From: Bradyrhizobium sp. 21
GTDB taxonomy: Bacteria > Pseudomonadota > Alphaproteobacteria > Rhizobiales > Xanthobacteraceae
NCBI RefSeq assembly: GCF_023073335.1
Contig: NZ_JADPJG010000012.1
Coordinates: 160,405 to 220,404, forward strand
Length of the DNA: 60,000 bases
Direction of reading: 5' to 3'
The translations under genes were made by a program, and so were the position numbers. A model generated the notes under the pieces. That model was not told the DNA's origin and did no database searches. It saw only the letters and a program-made list of their open reading frames with translations. Below are positions 8,407 to 16,279 of the stretch, in pieces. Position 1 is the stretch's first letter. Every line of letters starts with the position of its first letter.

Positions 8407-8431
8407 AACGAAATGGGGGCCGACGGGTTCC
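8407..8431 (-). promoter_or_regulatory. Sigma-EcfG promoter, exact consensus GGAAC-N16-CGTT
   Basis: On the minus strand GGAAC is at 8431-8427, then 16 bases, then CGTT at 8410-8407. Transcription would start near 8400, about 13 bases before the ATG of the Pro/Ala-rich protein. Both elements match the consensus known for EcfG-controlled genes of Bradyrhizobium. Confidence 0.72.
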
Positions 8432-8473
8432 GTGCCAGTCGGGAACCATCCATCGGCGCTCCAGCCCGCCCGG

Positions 8474-9190
8474 CTAGTCTGTGGTGCTGATTTCCCAAGT
8501 CGCATGCCGCACGCCCGGCAGGTGCTGGAGGTCGGTCGCCACATTGTTCAGCTCGTTCGGGTCGACCGCTGTTGCGACCAGCTTTGCGACGATTTCAAGC
8601 ATATCTTCCCCGATCTCGACGACGTCGACATCGGCCACCGGATATTTCGCGCTCTCGAGCTTCTCGACCAGCCGGTCGCGCATATCAGGCAAGGCATCCG
8701 CCGCGACCGCGAGCTTGAAATAGTAGGTCGCTTCCGAGGTCTTCTCGTTCAGCGGAATGCGGTTGATGGCGTTGACCAGCGGGCGCAGCAGCGTGTTGCC
8801 GGCGATGACGAAAACGGTGAGCGCCGCAGCTTGCGCGATCATGTCGGCCCCGGCACAGGAGCCGACCGCGGCCGAAGCCCACAGCGTCGCCGCGGTGTTG
8901 AGCCCGCGGACGTCCATGCCCTGCTTCATGATGACGCCGGCGCCGAGGAAGCCGATGCCGGACACGACGTAGGAGATCACCCGCACCGCGCCGTCGGCGC
9001 CGGTCAGGTGCATGGCGAGATCGACGAAGGCGGCGGCGCCGACCGCGACCAGCACATTGGTGCGCAGGCCCGCGGTGCGCTGGCGGTACTGCCGCTCGGC
9101 GCCGATCAGCGTGCCCAGCACGAAGGCCGTGAACAGGCTGACGAGGGTGTCCGCGAAGTCTGCAATCTGGAAGGTCGTTAGAAACCGCAT
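8474..9190 (-). CDS. MgtC/SapB-family membrane protein
   Basis: A protein of 238 residues. The N-terminal 150 residues form the MgtC membrane domain: FVLGTLIGAERQYRQR, then AGLRTNVLVAVGAA, then GIGFLGAGVIMKQG and GLNTAATLWASAAVG, all hallmark blocks. The remaining 80 residues form an ACT-like cytoplasmic tail, as in many MgtC proteins. Homologues relate to growth at low magnesium and to survival inside hosts, possibly by restraining the F-type ATPase. It starts 30 bases after the WD40 gene on the same strand, so it may be the last gene of the zinc operon; that link is inference. Confidence 0.9.
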   Translation of the reverse strand: MRFLTTFQIADFADTLVSLFTAFVLGTLIGAERQYRQRTAGLRTNVLVAVGAAAFVDLAMHLTGADGAVRVISYVVSGIGFLGAGVIMKQGMDVRGLNTAATLWASAAVGSCAGADMIAQAAALTVFVIAGNTLLRPLVNAINRIPLNEKTSEATYYFKLAVAADALPDMRDRLVEKLESAKYPVADVDVVEIGEDMLEIVAKLVATAVDPNELNNVATDLQHLPGVRHATWEISTTD

Positions 9191-9220
9191 GGTCCCCTAT
9201 ACGGTCAGAACGATGACAGA

Positions 9221-10240
9221 TTATAGCTCCAGAAGACCGCCATCCCCATTTTCGTCGGCGAACGCCAGCAGCGTGCCCTTGGCGTTCCAGGCGATTGCGG
9301 CGGCCGGCGGCGTGCCGTTGCGGCGGACCAGGATTTCCGCGCCGTCCTCGAGCCGCACCATCAGCACGGTGCCGTCGCTGTAGCCGGCGGCGAAGATGTC
9401 GTTCTTCGGATGGCAGGCAACCACCGACACGCGCGCCTGCAGCGGCGCGAGCATCGCGGGCTCCTTGCCCATCGGGCCGTCCTTGCTGGCGAACGGCCAC
9501 AGGATGACACTGTCGGCGCCCGACGTTGCCAGCGCCTTGCCACCGGCGCTCCAGGACATCGAACGGACACGACCGGGATAGCCGGTCATGCGCATGTGCC
9601 TGTTGTCGGCAAGCCGCCAGCCGTGCAGCGCCGACTCGTGCATCGTGGTGACCAGAAATTTGTTGTCCGGGCTGAAGGTGACGCCGAGATGCGAGCCGGC
9701 CCAGGGCAGGAATTCCGCCGATCCCGCCATGTTCGGAAACCACAGCGTCGCGCCGTTATAATGGGCGATCGCGAGCCGCAGGCCCTTCGGGGCGAACGCA
9801 AGGCCGCCCACGGTCGAGGGCACCTCGATCGATTTCTCGTCTTCCTTCCCGCTCTTGACGATGGCCGTCTTGCCGGCCGACCAGGCGAAGGCACCGTCCG
9901 GATGCAGGGCCACCGCATCGATCCAGCGCCGCTTCGGGTCGGTCGCAAGCAGCGTCACCTCGCCCTTGGGATCGAGCGATACGACCTTGCCGTCGTCGCC
10001 GCCCATGACGAGACGCTTGCCGTCGGACGCGACGGAGAGAATGCCGCCGCTGTGAACGGCGACCGTGCCGATCTCGCCCTGGCTATCGACGAAGGCGACG
10101 TTCTCCTCGGCCCCGACGAAGGCGGCGCGGGGCCCAAGGAAATGCACCGCGGTCACGCCCATGCCGAGCGTAACCGGCTTGACGCGGTCGGTGACGGAAA
10201 CGATCGATGTGGAATCGGGAGCCGGCGTAAACTCTTTCAT
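9221..10240 (-). CDS. WD40-repeat protein linked to the CobW GTPase
   Basis: A protein of 339 residues made of repeated beta-propeller blades, for example VTAVHFLGPRAAFVGAEE, IGTVAVHSGGILSVASDG and RVSVVACHPKNDIFAAGYSDG, each with a small-residue / aspartate ending. No signal peptide, so cytoplasmic. Start ATG 10238-10240 is chosen over the longer frame from 10342 because it overlaps the stop of the CobW gene by one base (TGATG), a sign of translational coupling. The strict link suggests a partner scaffold for the GTPase or its client; the exact role is unknown. Confidence 0.85.
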   Translation of the reverse strand: MKEFTPAPDSTSIVSVTDRVKPVTLGMGVTAVHFLGPRAAFVGAEENVAFVDSQGEIGTVAVHSGGILSVASDGKRLVMGGDDGKVVSLDPKGEVTLLATDPKRRWIDAVALHPDGAFAWSAGKTAIVKSGKEDEKSIEVPSTVGGLAFAPKGLRLAIAHYNGATLWFPNMAGSAEFLPWAGSHLGVTFSPDNKFLVTTMHESALHGWRLADNRHMRMTGYPGRVRSMSWSAGGKALATSGADSVILWPFASKDGPMGKEPAMLAPLQARVSVVACHPKNDIFAAGYSDGTVLMVRLEDGAEILVRRNGTPPAAAIAWNAKGTLLAFADENGDGGLLEL

Positions 10241-11280
10241 CACGAGACGATGCAGCTTTCGAAGCCCGTGCGAATGAGCTCTTCGGGCAATTCGCGGCCG
10301 ATGAAGACGAGGCGGCTCTGGCGCGGCTCGCCGTCCTTCCATTTCCGCTGGTGGTTGCCTTCAAGCATCATGTGGACGCCTTGGAAGACGTAGCGGTCGT
10401 CATCGTCGTGGAAGGCGAGGATGCCCTTGGAGCGCAGGATCTTGCCGCCCTCCACCTGCACCAAATTCTGGAGCCAGGGCATGAACACGTTCGGATCGAG
10501 CGGCTTGTCGGTCTTGAGCGAGAGCGACTGCATGTCCTCGTCGTGATAGTGCTTCAGGCCGTGACCGTGATCATGGTGGTGATCATGGCCATCGTGATGG
10601 TGATGATCGTGGTCATGATCGTCGGCATTCAGAAAGTCCGGCTCGATGTCGAGGATGCGGTCGAGGTCGAAGGCGCCGCGGTCGAGCACGTCGGCCAAAG
10701 CCACCGAGCAGCGCTCGGTGCGATGCAGCTTCGCATAGGGGTTGATGGCGCGGATGCGGGCCTCAACCTCGGCAAGCTCCGCCTTGGTGACGAGATCGGT
10801 CTTGTTCAGCACGATGACGTCGGCAAAGGCGATCTGGTTCTTGGCCTCGGGCGCGTCCTTGAGCCGGTCGGACAGCCATTTGGCGTCGGCAACCGTGACG
10901 ACCGCGTCGAGGCGGGCGTTCTTCTGCACGTCCTCGTCGACGAAGAAGGTCTGGGCGACGGGCGCGGGATCGGCAAGGCCGGTGGTCTCGACGATGATGG
11001 CGTCGAACTTGCCCTTGCGCTTCATCAACCCGTCCATGATGCGGACGAGGTCGCCGCGCACGGTGCAGCAGATGCAGCCGTTGTTCATTTCGAACACCTC
11101 CTCATCGGCGCCGATGATGAGGTCGTTGTCGATGCCGATCTCGCCGAATTCGTTGACGATGACGGCGTATTTCTTGCCGTGGTTTTCCGACAGGATGCGG
11201 TTCAACAGCGTGGTCTTGCCGGCACCGAGATAGCCGGTCAGGACGGTCACGGGAATTTTTTGGGAGGTCGCTTCAGACAT
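10240..11280 (-). CDS. CobW/COG0523 GTPase, probable zinc metallochaperone
   Basis: G3E-family GTPase of 346 residues. Walker A GYLGAGKT at 16-23, the metal-binding CxCC motif (C69, C71 and C72 in NGCICCTV), ETTGLADP near 98-105 and the base-specificity motif NKTD at 159-162. Between the GTPase and C-terminal domains there is a His/Asp-rich linker (222-246, more than ten His) that would hold zinc. Zur-controlled members of this family deliver zinc to client proteins during shortage. Its position directly after ZnuA, in the same direction with a 54-base gap, supports a zinc role over the cobalt/B12 role that gave CobW its name. Confidence 0.92.
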   Translation of the reverse strand: MSEATSQKIPVTVLTGYLGAGKTTLLNRILSENHGKKYAVIVNEFGEIGIDNDLIIGADEEVFEMNNGCICCTVRGDLVRIMDGLMKRKGKFDAIIVETTGLADPAPVAQTFFVDEDVQKNARLDAVVTVADAKWLSDRLKDAPEAKNQIAFADVIVLNKTDLVTKAELAEVEARIRAINPYAKLHRTERCSVALADVLDRGAFDLDRILDIEPDFLNADDHDHDHHHHDGHDHHHDHGHGLKHYHDEDMQSLSLKTDKPLDPNVFMPWLQNLVQVEGGKILRSKGILAFHDDDDRYVFQGVHMMLEGNHQRKWKDGEPRQSRLVFIGRELPEELIRTGFESCIVS

Positions 11281-11334
11281 AACAACTCCGGACTTCAGGC
11301 TTTTCGCGCGACGCGAGGCGGGGTGGCCCCTGCC

Positions 11335-12195
11335 CTAGTGGTCAAGCGCGCTGGTCAGGGCCTTTATATTGTGCCTGACCATATCAATGTAAGTGGGTGC
11401 AGACCCCTTTTCGCCGGTCAAACCGTCCGAAATCAGGGTCCCGCCGACCTTTGAGCCGGTCTCCGCCGCGATCCGCCGGATCAGCCGGTCGTCGCTGATA
11501 TTTTCCAGGAAAACGGCCGGGATTTTCTGGGCCCTGATCTGGCCGATGATGCCCGCGATATCCCGCGCGCTGGGCTCGGTTTCCGTGGAGACCCCCAGGG
11601 GCGCGATGAACTGGACGCCATATTCGGCGGCGAAATAGCCGAAGGCATCGTGAGTGGAGATCACCTTGCGCCGCTCCAGTGGGATCTTCCCCACGGCCTC
11701 GCGGACCTCCCGGTCGAGCGTTTCGAGCTTTTCCAGATAGGCCTTGGCCCGAACGCGGAAGAAATCCGCGTCATCCGGGTCGGCCGCGGCCAGCGCATCG
11801 GCGATGTCTCTCACGTAGATTTTGGCGTTGAGGACGGACTGCCAGGCGTGGGGATCGGCGGCCGAGCCGAGCTTGAGCGGCGCGATACCTGCGCTCGCGG
11901 TGACTACCTGCGCCTTGCTACCTGCGGACTGCACCAGGCGCGGCAGCCAGCCCTCGAGGCCGAGCCCGTTGACAATGACAAGCCTCGCATCCGCGACCCG
12001 CTTCGCATCGCTGGGCGCGGGCGTGTAGACGTGCACGTCACTGTCGGCGCCGACCAGGGTCGTCAGATTAATTTTGTCACCGCCAACGTTGCGGACGAAA
12101 TCGCCGAGGATCGAGAAGCTCGCGACGACGTTGAGCCGCTCCGCGGCGTGCAGCGGCGAGATCAGCAGCGAGGCAAGGAGCAAAAGGAAGCGCAT
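11335..12195 (-). CDS. znuA: Zinc ABC transporter substrate-binding protein ZnuA
   Basis: Periplasmic metal-binding protein of the cluster A-I family, 286 residues. Signal peptide MRFLLLLASLLISPLHA. Likely ligands counted from this start are H55 (DVHVY), H116 (DPHAW), H182 (STHDAFGYF) and D257 (ISDGLTG). Histidine rather than glutamate at the third site fits zinc rather than manganese binding. The long His-rich loop seen in E. coli ZnuA is absent; the His-rich peptide at 14075 may compensate. ATG 12195 is chosen because GGAAG lies about 10 bases ahead; a GTG at 12204, overlapping the ZnuB stop, is an alternative start. Confidence 0.88.
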   Translation of the reverse strand: MRFLLLLASLLISPLHAAERLNVVASFSILGDFVRNVGGDKINLTTLVGADSDVHVYTPAPSDAKRVADARLVIVNGLGLEGWLPRLVQSAGSKAQVVTASAGIAPLKLGSAADPHAWQSVLNAKIYVRDIADALAAADPDDADFFRVRAKAYLEKLETLDREVREAVGKIPLERRKVISTHDAFGYFAAEYGVQFIAPLGVSTETEPSARDIAGIIGQIRAQKIPAVFLENISDDRLIRRIAAETGSKVGGTLISDGLTGEKGSAPTYIDMVRHNIKALTSALDH

Positions 12196-12200
12196 CGCTG

Positions 12201-13070
12201 TCACGCTTCCAGATGCCGGCCGGGAAACATCTGCCTGACAACGCCGCCGACGCGGCCGAACAGCACGGAGACGATGTAGAGCCCACTCGCCACCAGAATG
12301 ATCGCAGGCCCGGATGGCACGCGCGTCTGGAACGAAACCACGAGGCCAGCATAACCGGAGACAGCGGCCGCGACGACCGCGATGCAGATCATGACGGTGA
12401 GATCGCGCGACCAGAACCGCGCGATGCCGGCCGGCAGGATCATCAGCCCGACCGCCAGCAGCGTACCGAGCGCCTGAAAACCGTTGACCAAATTGATCAC
12501 GACGAGCGCGAGGAAGGCGAGATGCGCGGGTCCCCCAGCGCGGCTCACGGTGCGCAGGAACAGGGGGTCGACGCTCTCGATCACCAGCGGCCGGTAGATC
12601 ACCGCGAGCACCAGCAACGTCACGGTGGCGTTGAAGGCGACGACCAGCAGCGTCTGGTCGTCCATCGCGAGGATGTTGCCGAACAGCACGTGCAAGAGGT
12701 CGATATTGGTGCCCTTGATCGAGACGATGGTGACGCCCAGCGCCAGCGATGCCAGATAGAAGGTCGCGAGTGAGGCGTCCTCCTTGAGCCCGGTCGCGCG
12801 CGCGACGACCCCGGCCAGGATCGCCACCGCAAAGCCCGCGATCAGGCCCCCGGCCGTCATCGCGAACAGGTTGAGGCCGGAGAGCAGGAAGCCGACGGCA
12901 GCCCCGGGCAGGATCGCATGCGCCATGGCGTCGCCGACCAGGCTCATCCGCCGCAGCATCAGGAACACGCCGATCGGCGCGCCCGCCAGCGACAGCGCGA
13001 TCACGGCGGCGAGCGCGCGCCGCATGAACTCGAATTCGGTGAACGGACCGATCAGCGCGTCATAGACCAT
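12201..13070 (-). CDS. znuB: Zinc ABC transporter permease ZnuB
   Basis: Integral membrane protein of about 289 residues (ABC-3 family) with eight or nine hydrophobic segments. The family block MSLVGDAMAHAILPGAAVGF, near residues 42-61, is the cytoplasmic loop that meets the ATPase. Other typical parts are LLHVLFGNILAM and LLAVGLMILPAGIARFW. The start at ATG 13068-13070 leaves 7 bases after the ZnuC stop; an upstream ATG at 13100 would add ten residues overlapping znuC. Ends against ZnuA with a gap or overlap of a few bases, consistent with one operon. Confidence 0.9.
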   Translation of the reverse strand: MVYDALIGPFTEFEFMRRALAAVIALSLAGAPIGVFLMLRRMSLVGDAMAHAILPGAAVGFLLSGLNLFAMTAGGLIAGFAVAILAGVVARATGLKEDASLATFYLASLALGVTIVSIKGTNIDLLHVLFGNILAMDDQTLLVVAFNATVTLLVLAVIYRPLVIESVDPLFLRTVSRAGGPAHLAFLALVVINLVNGFQALGTLLAVGLMILPAGIARFWSRDLTVMICIAVVAAAVSGYAGLVVSFQTRVPSGPAIILVASGLYIVSVLFGRVGGVVRQMFPGRHLEA

Positions 13071-13077
13071 CGGGGTG

Positions 13078-13833
13078 TCAAGCCGCCCGCGAGGGAGCAT
13101 CGTCGGCCGCGCAGGCCGCCGCGCTGTCGTCGAAGGCCTCGCACATCCGCATCGCGACCATCAGATTTTCCGGCGTCAGCACCTCCGCGGTCGGTCCCCA
13201 CGCCACGGGGCCGCGCGCCAGCACCAGCGTCTGGCTGAAATGGGCGCGCACCATCTCCATGTCGTGCAGCGCGGCGAGCACCGTGCGGCCCTCACCGTGC
13301 CAGTGCTTCACCAGCGCGAGCAGGTCGGCCGTGGTCTTGCTGTCGATCGCGTTGAAGGGCTCGTCGAGCACGATCAGGCGCGCATCCTGGAGCAACACGC
13401 GCGCGAACAGCACGCGCTGCATCTGCCCGCCCGAGAGCGTGCCGATCGGGCGGTTCTCGAAGCCATTGAGGGCGACGGAGCCGATCGCCCGCAAGATCTT
13501 CCCGCGCGCGACCTTGCCGATGCCGCCGAACAGGCCGGCGTCGCGCCACAGGCCGGTGCCGACGAAATCGAACACCGAGATCGGGAAGCTGCGGTCGATG
13601 TCCACACTCTGCGGCAGATAGGCGACGTCCCTGCTATCGAGCCCGCCGAGATGGATGCTGCCGTCGAGCGGCCTGAGGATGCCGACGATGCCGCGCAGCA
13701 GCGTCGACTTCCCCGCGCCGTTCGGACCGATCACGGCGACCAGCGCGCCGGACGCGACCTCGCCGTTGAGATGGTGCACGGCCGGGTGACGGTCATAACC
13801 GAGCGTGACGTTGTGGAAGTGCACGGCCGCCAT
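13078..13833 (-). CDS. znuC: Zinc ABC transporter ATP-binding protein ZnuC
   Basis: ATPase of 251 residues. Walker A GPNGAGKS at 36-43, Q-loop YLPQ at about 72-75, signature LSGGQ at 133-137, Walker B LIVLDEP at 153-159 and the switch His in ALHDMEMV. Start ATG 13831-13833 has GAGGTGACC just upstream; an earlier in-frame start at 13866 would overlap the preceding small gene. The stop of the His-rich peptide gene ends two bases before this ATG, so the two are almost certainly cotranslated. Confidence 0.92.
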   Translation of the reverse strand: MAAVHFHNVTLGYDRHPAVHHLNGEVASGALVAVIGPNGAGKSTLLRGIVGILRPLDGSIHLGGLDSRDVAYLPQSVDIDRSFPISVFDFVGTGLWRDAGLFGGIGKVARGKILRAIGSVALNGFENRPIGTLSGGQMQRVLFARVLLQDARLIVLDEPFNAIDSKTTADLLALVKHWHGEGRTVLAALHDMEMVRAHFSQTLVLARGPVAWGPTAEVLTPENLMVAMRMCEAFDDSAAACAADDAPSRAA

Positions 13834-13835
13834 GG

Positions 13836-14075
13836 TCACCTCATCGCCAGGAAGACCACGCTCCACAGCACGGCACAGACGGCCAATGCGGCCGCAAGGC
13901 GGCCGGCCATGGTCATGCGCAGGATCGACCAGGGCGCGTCCTGGGCCGGATGCGGCGAGGCCGCATCGTGGACATGGGCGTGGCTGTGGTCGTGCCCGTG
14001 CGAATGCCCGTCGGCACCGTCAGAATGGCCATGAACATGGTCGTGATGATGGGGGTGGGACGCGGCGGGAACCAT
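13836..14075 (-). CDS. His-rich small membrane protein, first gene of the Zur-box operon
   Basis: A protein of 79 residues: an N-terminal half with about fifteen His, mixed with Asp, Ser and Gly (residues 7-42), then one transmembrane helix near 59-77 (LAAALAVCAVLWSVVFLA). A single-pass zinc-binding peptide is the natural reading; which side of the membrane the His cluster faces is not clear. It lies 10 bases after the Zur-like box and two bases before znuC. It could be a zinc-collecting partner for the transporter, possibly standing in for the missing His loop of ZnuA. No family name is known to me. Confidence 0.75.
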   Translation of the reverse strand: MVPAASHPHHHDHVHGHSDGADGHSHGHDHSHAHVHDAASPHPAQDAPWSILRMTMAGRLAAALAVCAVLWSVVFLAMR

Positions 14076-14084
14076 GCGGAAGAC

Positions 14085-14097
14085 GTTATATTATAAC
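14085..14097. promoter_or_regulatory. Zur-type operator, perfect palindrome
   Basis: GTTATA-T-TATAAC, a perfect 13-base palindrome in an otherwise GC-rich region, 10 bases before the start of the His-rich peptide and the znuCBA genes. Alphaproteobacterial Zur boxes are built on GTTAT...ATAAC arms. Repression by zinc-loaded Zur is predicted for the whole operon. Confidence 0.8.
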
Positions 14098-14119
14098 ATT
14101 ACGGCTGTCCACGCCGGGC

Positions 14120-14620
14120 TCAGGGCTTGCCGATCACCATCGCGATGGCGGCGGCCAGGAACGGGAACGGCACCGAAACCGCGCAGCGGAACCAGACGAA
14201 ACGGGCCGGCATGAAGGGGATTTCCCACAAAATCACCCGTTGGAAGGCGAACAGGGCCCAGGCGACGACATAAGCGACCACCTGCGGCACCCCGCCGCCA
14301 GACTTCAGCGCCACGGTGCCGATGGAGAAGCCGATCACGGGCCCGCCGGGCGTGGCAGCGCCGGCGACCACCGCGGTCGCAACCCCAAGCCAACCGCTGT
14401 CCGGCCCGAGCCAGCCGGTGATCACCTCCTGCGGGATGATGGCGGCGATGTAGCCGGAGCCGATCACGCCGAGGGCGATGCGTGGCACGATGTTGATGAA
14501 GTCCATCGAGCCCTCGCGCAGCGAGGCCTTGAACACCGGAGGGCCACGGCGGAAGGCGATCAGGCCGACGCCGAAGACCGAGCCCCACAGTAGGATGTCG
14601 ATGAAAAGCGCGGCGCTCAA
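14120..14620 (-). CDS. Half-size permease (UPF0718/DUF318-like), second of a pair
   Basis: A protein of 166 residues with four or five hydrophobic segments. Contains AGAATPGGPVIGFSIGTVAL, a P-G-G-P signature loop also present once in the preceding gene. Permeases of this superfamily are usually about twice this length with two such repeats, so this looks like the C-terminal-type half. The start is a TTG (14618-14620) whose last two bases lie in the TGA of the upstream gene (overlap TTGA); AAGGA is about 10 bases ahead. Substrate unknown; proximity to the zinc genes is suggestive, but the Zur box lies downstream of it. Confidence 0.75.
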   Translation of the reverse strand: MSAALFIDILLWGSVFGVGLIAFRRGPPVFKASLREGSMDFINIVPRIALGVIGSGYIAAIIPQEVITGWLGPDSGWLGVATAVVAGAATPGGPVIGFSIGTVALKSGGGVPQVVAYVVAWALFAFQRVILWEIPFMPARFVWFRCAVSVPFPFLAAAIAMVIGKP

Positions 14621-15228
14621 TTCTCATCGTCCTTCGCAGGCAGCTGCGGATAGATCCGGACATAGACGAAGCGGCCGAGGGCGCCGGCGAGCACCGGCAG
14701 CGGCAGCGAGATCAATATCCGCCACAACGTGAAGTCGGTGCCCATGATCGGGATTTCCCAGGCGACCGCGCGGCCATAGCCGATCAGGGTCCAGCTCACG
14801 ACCATGGCGATGGTGGCGCCGAAATCGGCGCCGACCGCAAGCAGCGCGCTCGCGACGGGATAGGCGGTGAAGGGACCGCCAGGCAGGATCGCGCCGAAGG
14901 CGGTGCCGATCAGAAGGCCCTTCAGGCCGGATTTCGGTCCGAGCGAGCGCGAGACTTTTTCGTGCGGCAAGATCTCGGAGATGAACGCGCCGAGCAGGCA
15001 ACCGGCCAGCACGCGCGGCAGGATGCCGCCGAACAGCGAGAGATCGTGGGTCAGAATTTCGAGAACGCCGTCGGTGCCGTCACGCCGCCAGACCAGCGCC
15101 GCGCTCACCGCCACCAGCACCGCGATCATGATCGTCGACCAGCCGATCGGCTTGCGCACGCGGCCCGGCCGCGGCTCGGACTCCACGTCGTCGGCAGGCG
15201 CCGGGTCTTTCGGGGAAGGTTCTGACAA
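14617..15228 (-). CDS. Half-size permease (UPF0718/DUF318-like), first of a pair
   Basis: A protein of 203 residues: an acidic, Pro-rich N-terminal tail of about 28 residues, then four or five membrane segments with GTAFGAILPGGPFTAYPVASALL, the counterpart of the signature loop in the next gene. The two products share plan and length but little sequence, and their genes overlap by four bases, which points to an obligate heterodimer. The apparent start is also a TTG (15226-15228); no better ATG exists before the first membrane segment. Substrate unknown. Confidence 0.72.
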   Translation of the reverse strand: MSEPSPKDPAPADDVESEPRPGRVRKPIGWSTIMIAVLVAVSAALVWRRDGTDGVLEILTHDLSLFGGILPRVLAGCLLGAFISEILPHEKVSRSLGPKSGLKGLLIGTAFGAILPGGPFTAYPVASALLAVGADFGATIAMVVSWTLIGYGRAVAWEIPIMGTDFTLWRILISLPLPVLAGALGRFVYVRIYPQLPAKDDEN

Positions 15229-15360
15229 CGGGCTCGTTCGGCTCGAGGGTGATGCCCGTCCTGATTAAGGGCGCCGTGCTTGCGATGCAAACAATACGGC
15301 GGCGCGAGCATTGCGCGCCCTGCGCAGGGCCATGCGAGGCACAAACGAATGCCATACAGC

Positions 15361-15390
15361 AAAAAGGCGGCCGCTTATGCGACCGCCTTT
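15361..15390. terminator. Bidirectional-looking Rho-independent terminator
   Basis: AAAAAGGCGG-C-CGC, a TTAT loop and GCG-A-CCGCCTTTT form a strong stem with A and T tracts on both sides. It sits about 50 bases after the superoxide dismutase stop and ends that minus-strand transcript before the permease pair. Confidence 0.8.
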
Positions 15391-15441
15391 TCAATTCCGT
15401 CATTCCGGGGCGGCAAAGCCGAACCCGAAATGCGTGAAGCC

Positions 15442-16038
15442 TCAGGCCTTGTCGAACAGCGACTCGACGTATTCCCAGTTCACGAGGTTCTCGACGAACG
15501 CCTTCAGATAATCCGGACGACGGTTGCGATAGTCGATGTAATAGGAGTGCTCCCAGACGTCGACGCCGAGGATCGGCGTGGCGCCGTGCACCAGCGGATT
15601 CTCGCCGTTCGGGGTCTTGGCAATCTCGAGCTTGCCGTTCTTGACCTGAAGCCAGGCCCAGCCGGAGCCGAACTGGCCGACGCCGGCCGCCTGGAAGTCC
15701 GTCTTGAACTTCTCGAAGCCGCCGAGATCCTCGTCGATCTTCTTCTGGAGCTTGCCCGGCAGCTTGGTGCCGCCGCCATTGGGCTTCATCCAGCTCCAGA
15801 AGTGAATGTGATTGTAGTGCTGGCCGGCATTGTTGAACACCGCGGGGTTCTTGCCGAACGAGCCCTTGACGATTTCCTCAAGGGACTTGCCTTCCCATTC
15901 GGTCCCCTTGAGCGCGTTGTTGCCGTTGGTAACGTAGGCCTGATGATGCTTGTCGTGGTGGAATTCCAGCGTCTCCTTCGACATGAACTGGCCGAGGGCG
16001 TCATAGGCGTAAGGGAGTGGGGGCAGCGTGAATGTCAT
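15442..16038 (-). CDS. Superoxide dismutase, Fe/Mn family
   Basis: Cytoplasmic enzyme converting superoxide to peroxide and oxygen; 198 residues from MTFTLPPLPYAYDAL. Metal ligands read as H27 (LEFHHDKHH), H77 (YNHIHFW), D160 and H164 (DVWEHSYY). The outer-sphere glutamine is in the N-terminal domain (NAGQHYNH, Q73), the usual iron-type arrangement, so it is more likely Fe- or cambialistic than strictly Mn. The upstream in-frame start at 16083 is rejected because the added 15 residues overlap the promoter. An exact GGAAC-N17-CGTT site precedes the gene, predicting control by sigma-EcfG. Confidence 0.93.
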   Translation of the reverse strand: MTFTLPPLPYAYDALGQFMSKETLEFHHDKHHQAYVTNGNNALKGTEWEGKSLEEIVKGSFGKNPAVFNNAGQHYNHIHFWSWMKPNGGGTKLPGKLQKKIDEDLGGFEKFKTDFQAAGVGQFGSGWAWLQVKNGKLEIAKTPNGENPLVHGATPILGVDVWEHSYYIDYRNRRPDYLKAFVENLVNWEYVESLFDKA

Positions 16039-16074
16039 GGCTTTGTTGTCCGCAACTGATGGGGAACGAGGCTT

Positions 16075-16100
16075 AACGGTCACCCCTTATAGAAGGTTCC
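16075..16100 (-). promoter_or_regulatory. Sigma-EcfG promoter, GGAAC-N17-CGTT, ahead of superoxide dismutase
   Basis: Minus strand: GGAAC at 16100-16096, 17 bases, CGTT at 16078-16075. The start of transcription would be near 16068, 30 bases before the ATG. Both half-sites are exact and spacing is within the known range. Confidence 0.68.
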
Positions 16101-16279
16101 GCGGCCGTTAAATACCGCCAATTTGCGAAAAGGGGTGATGCGGACGCTGGGCCCAATTGCATAAAATCGACGCAAGGATGTTGGGCGTTTCAACCGGGCC
16201 GTAAAATATCATTGCCTTTGAGGTGCTTATGGCAGAACGAAACGCACCGACGGCGCGGAGATGCGAAAGAGAGAGAGCG

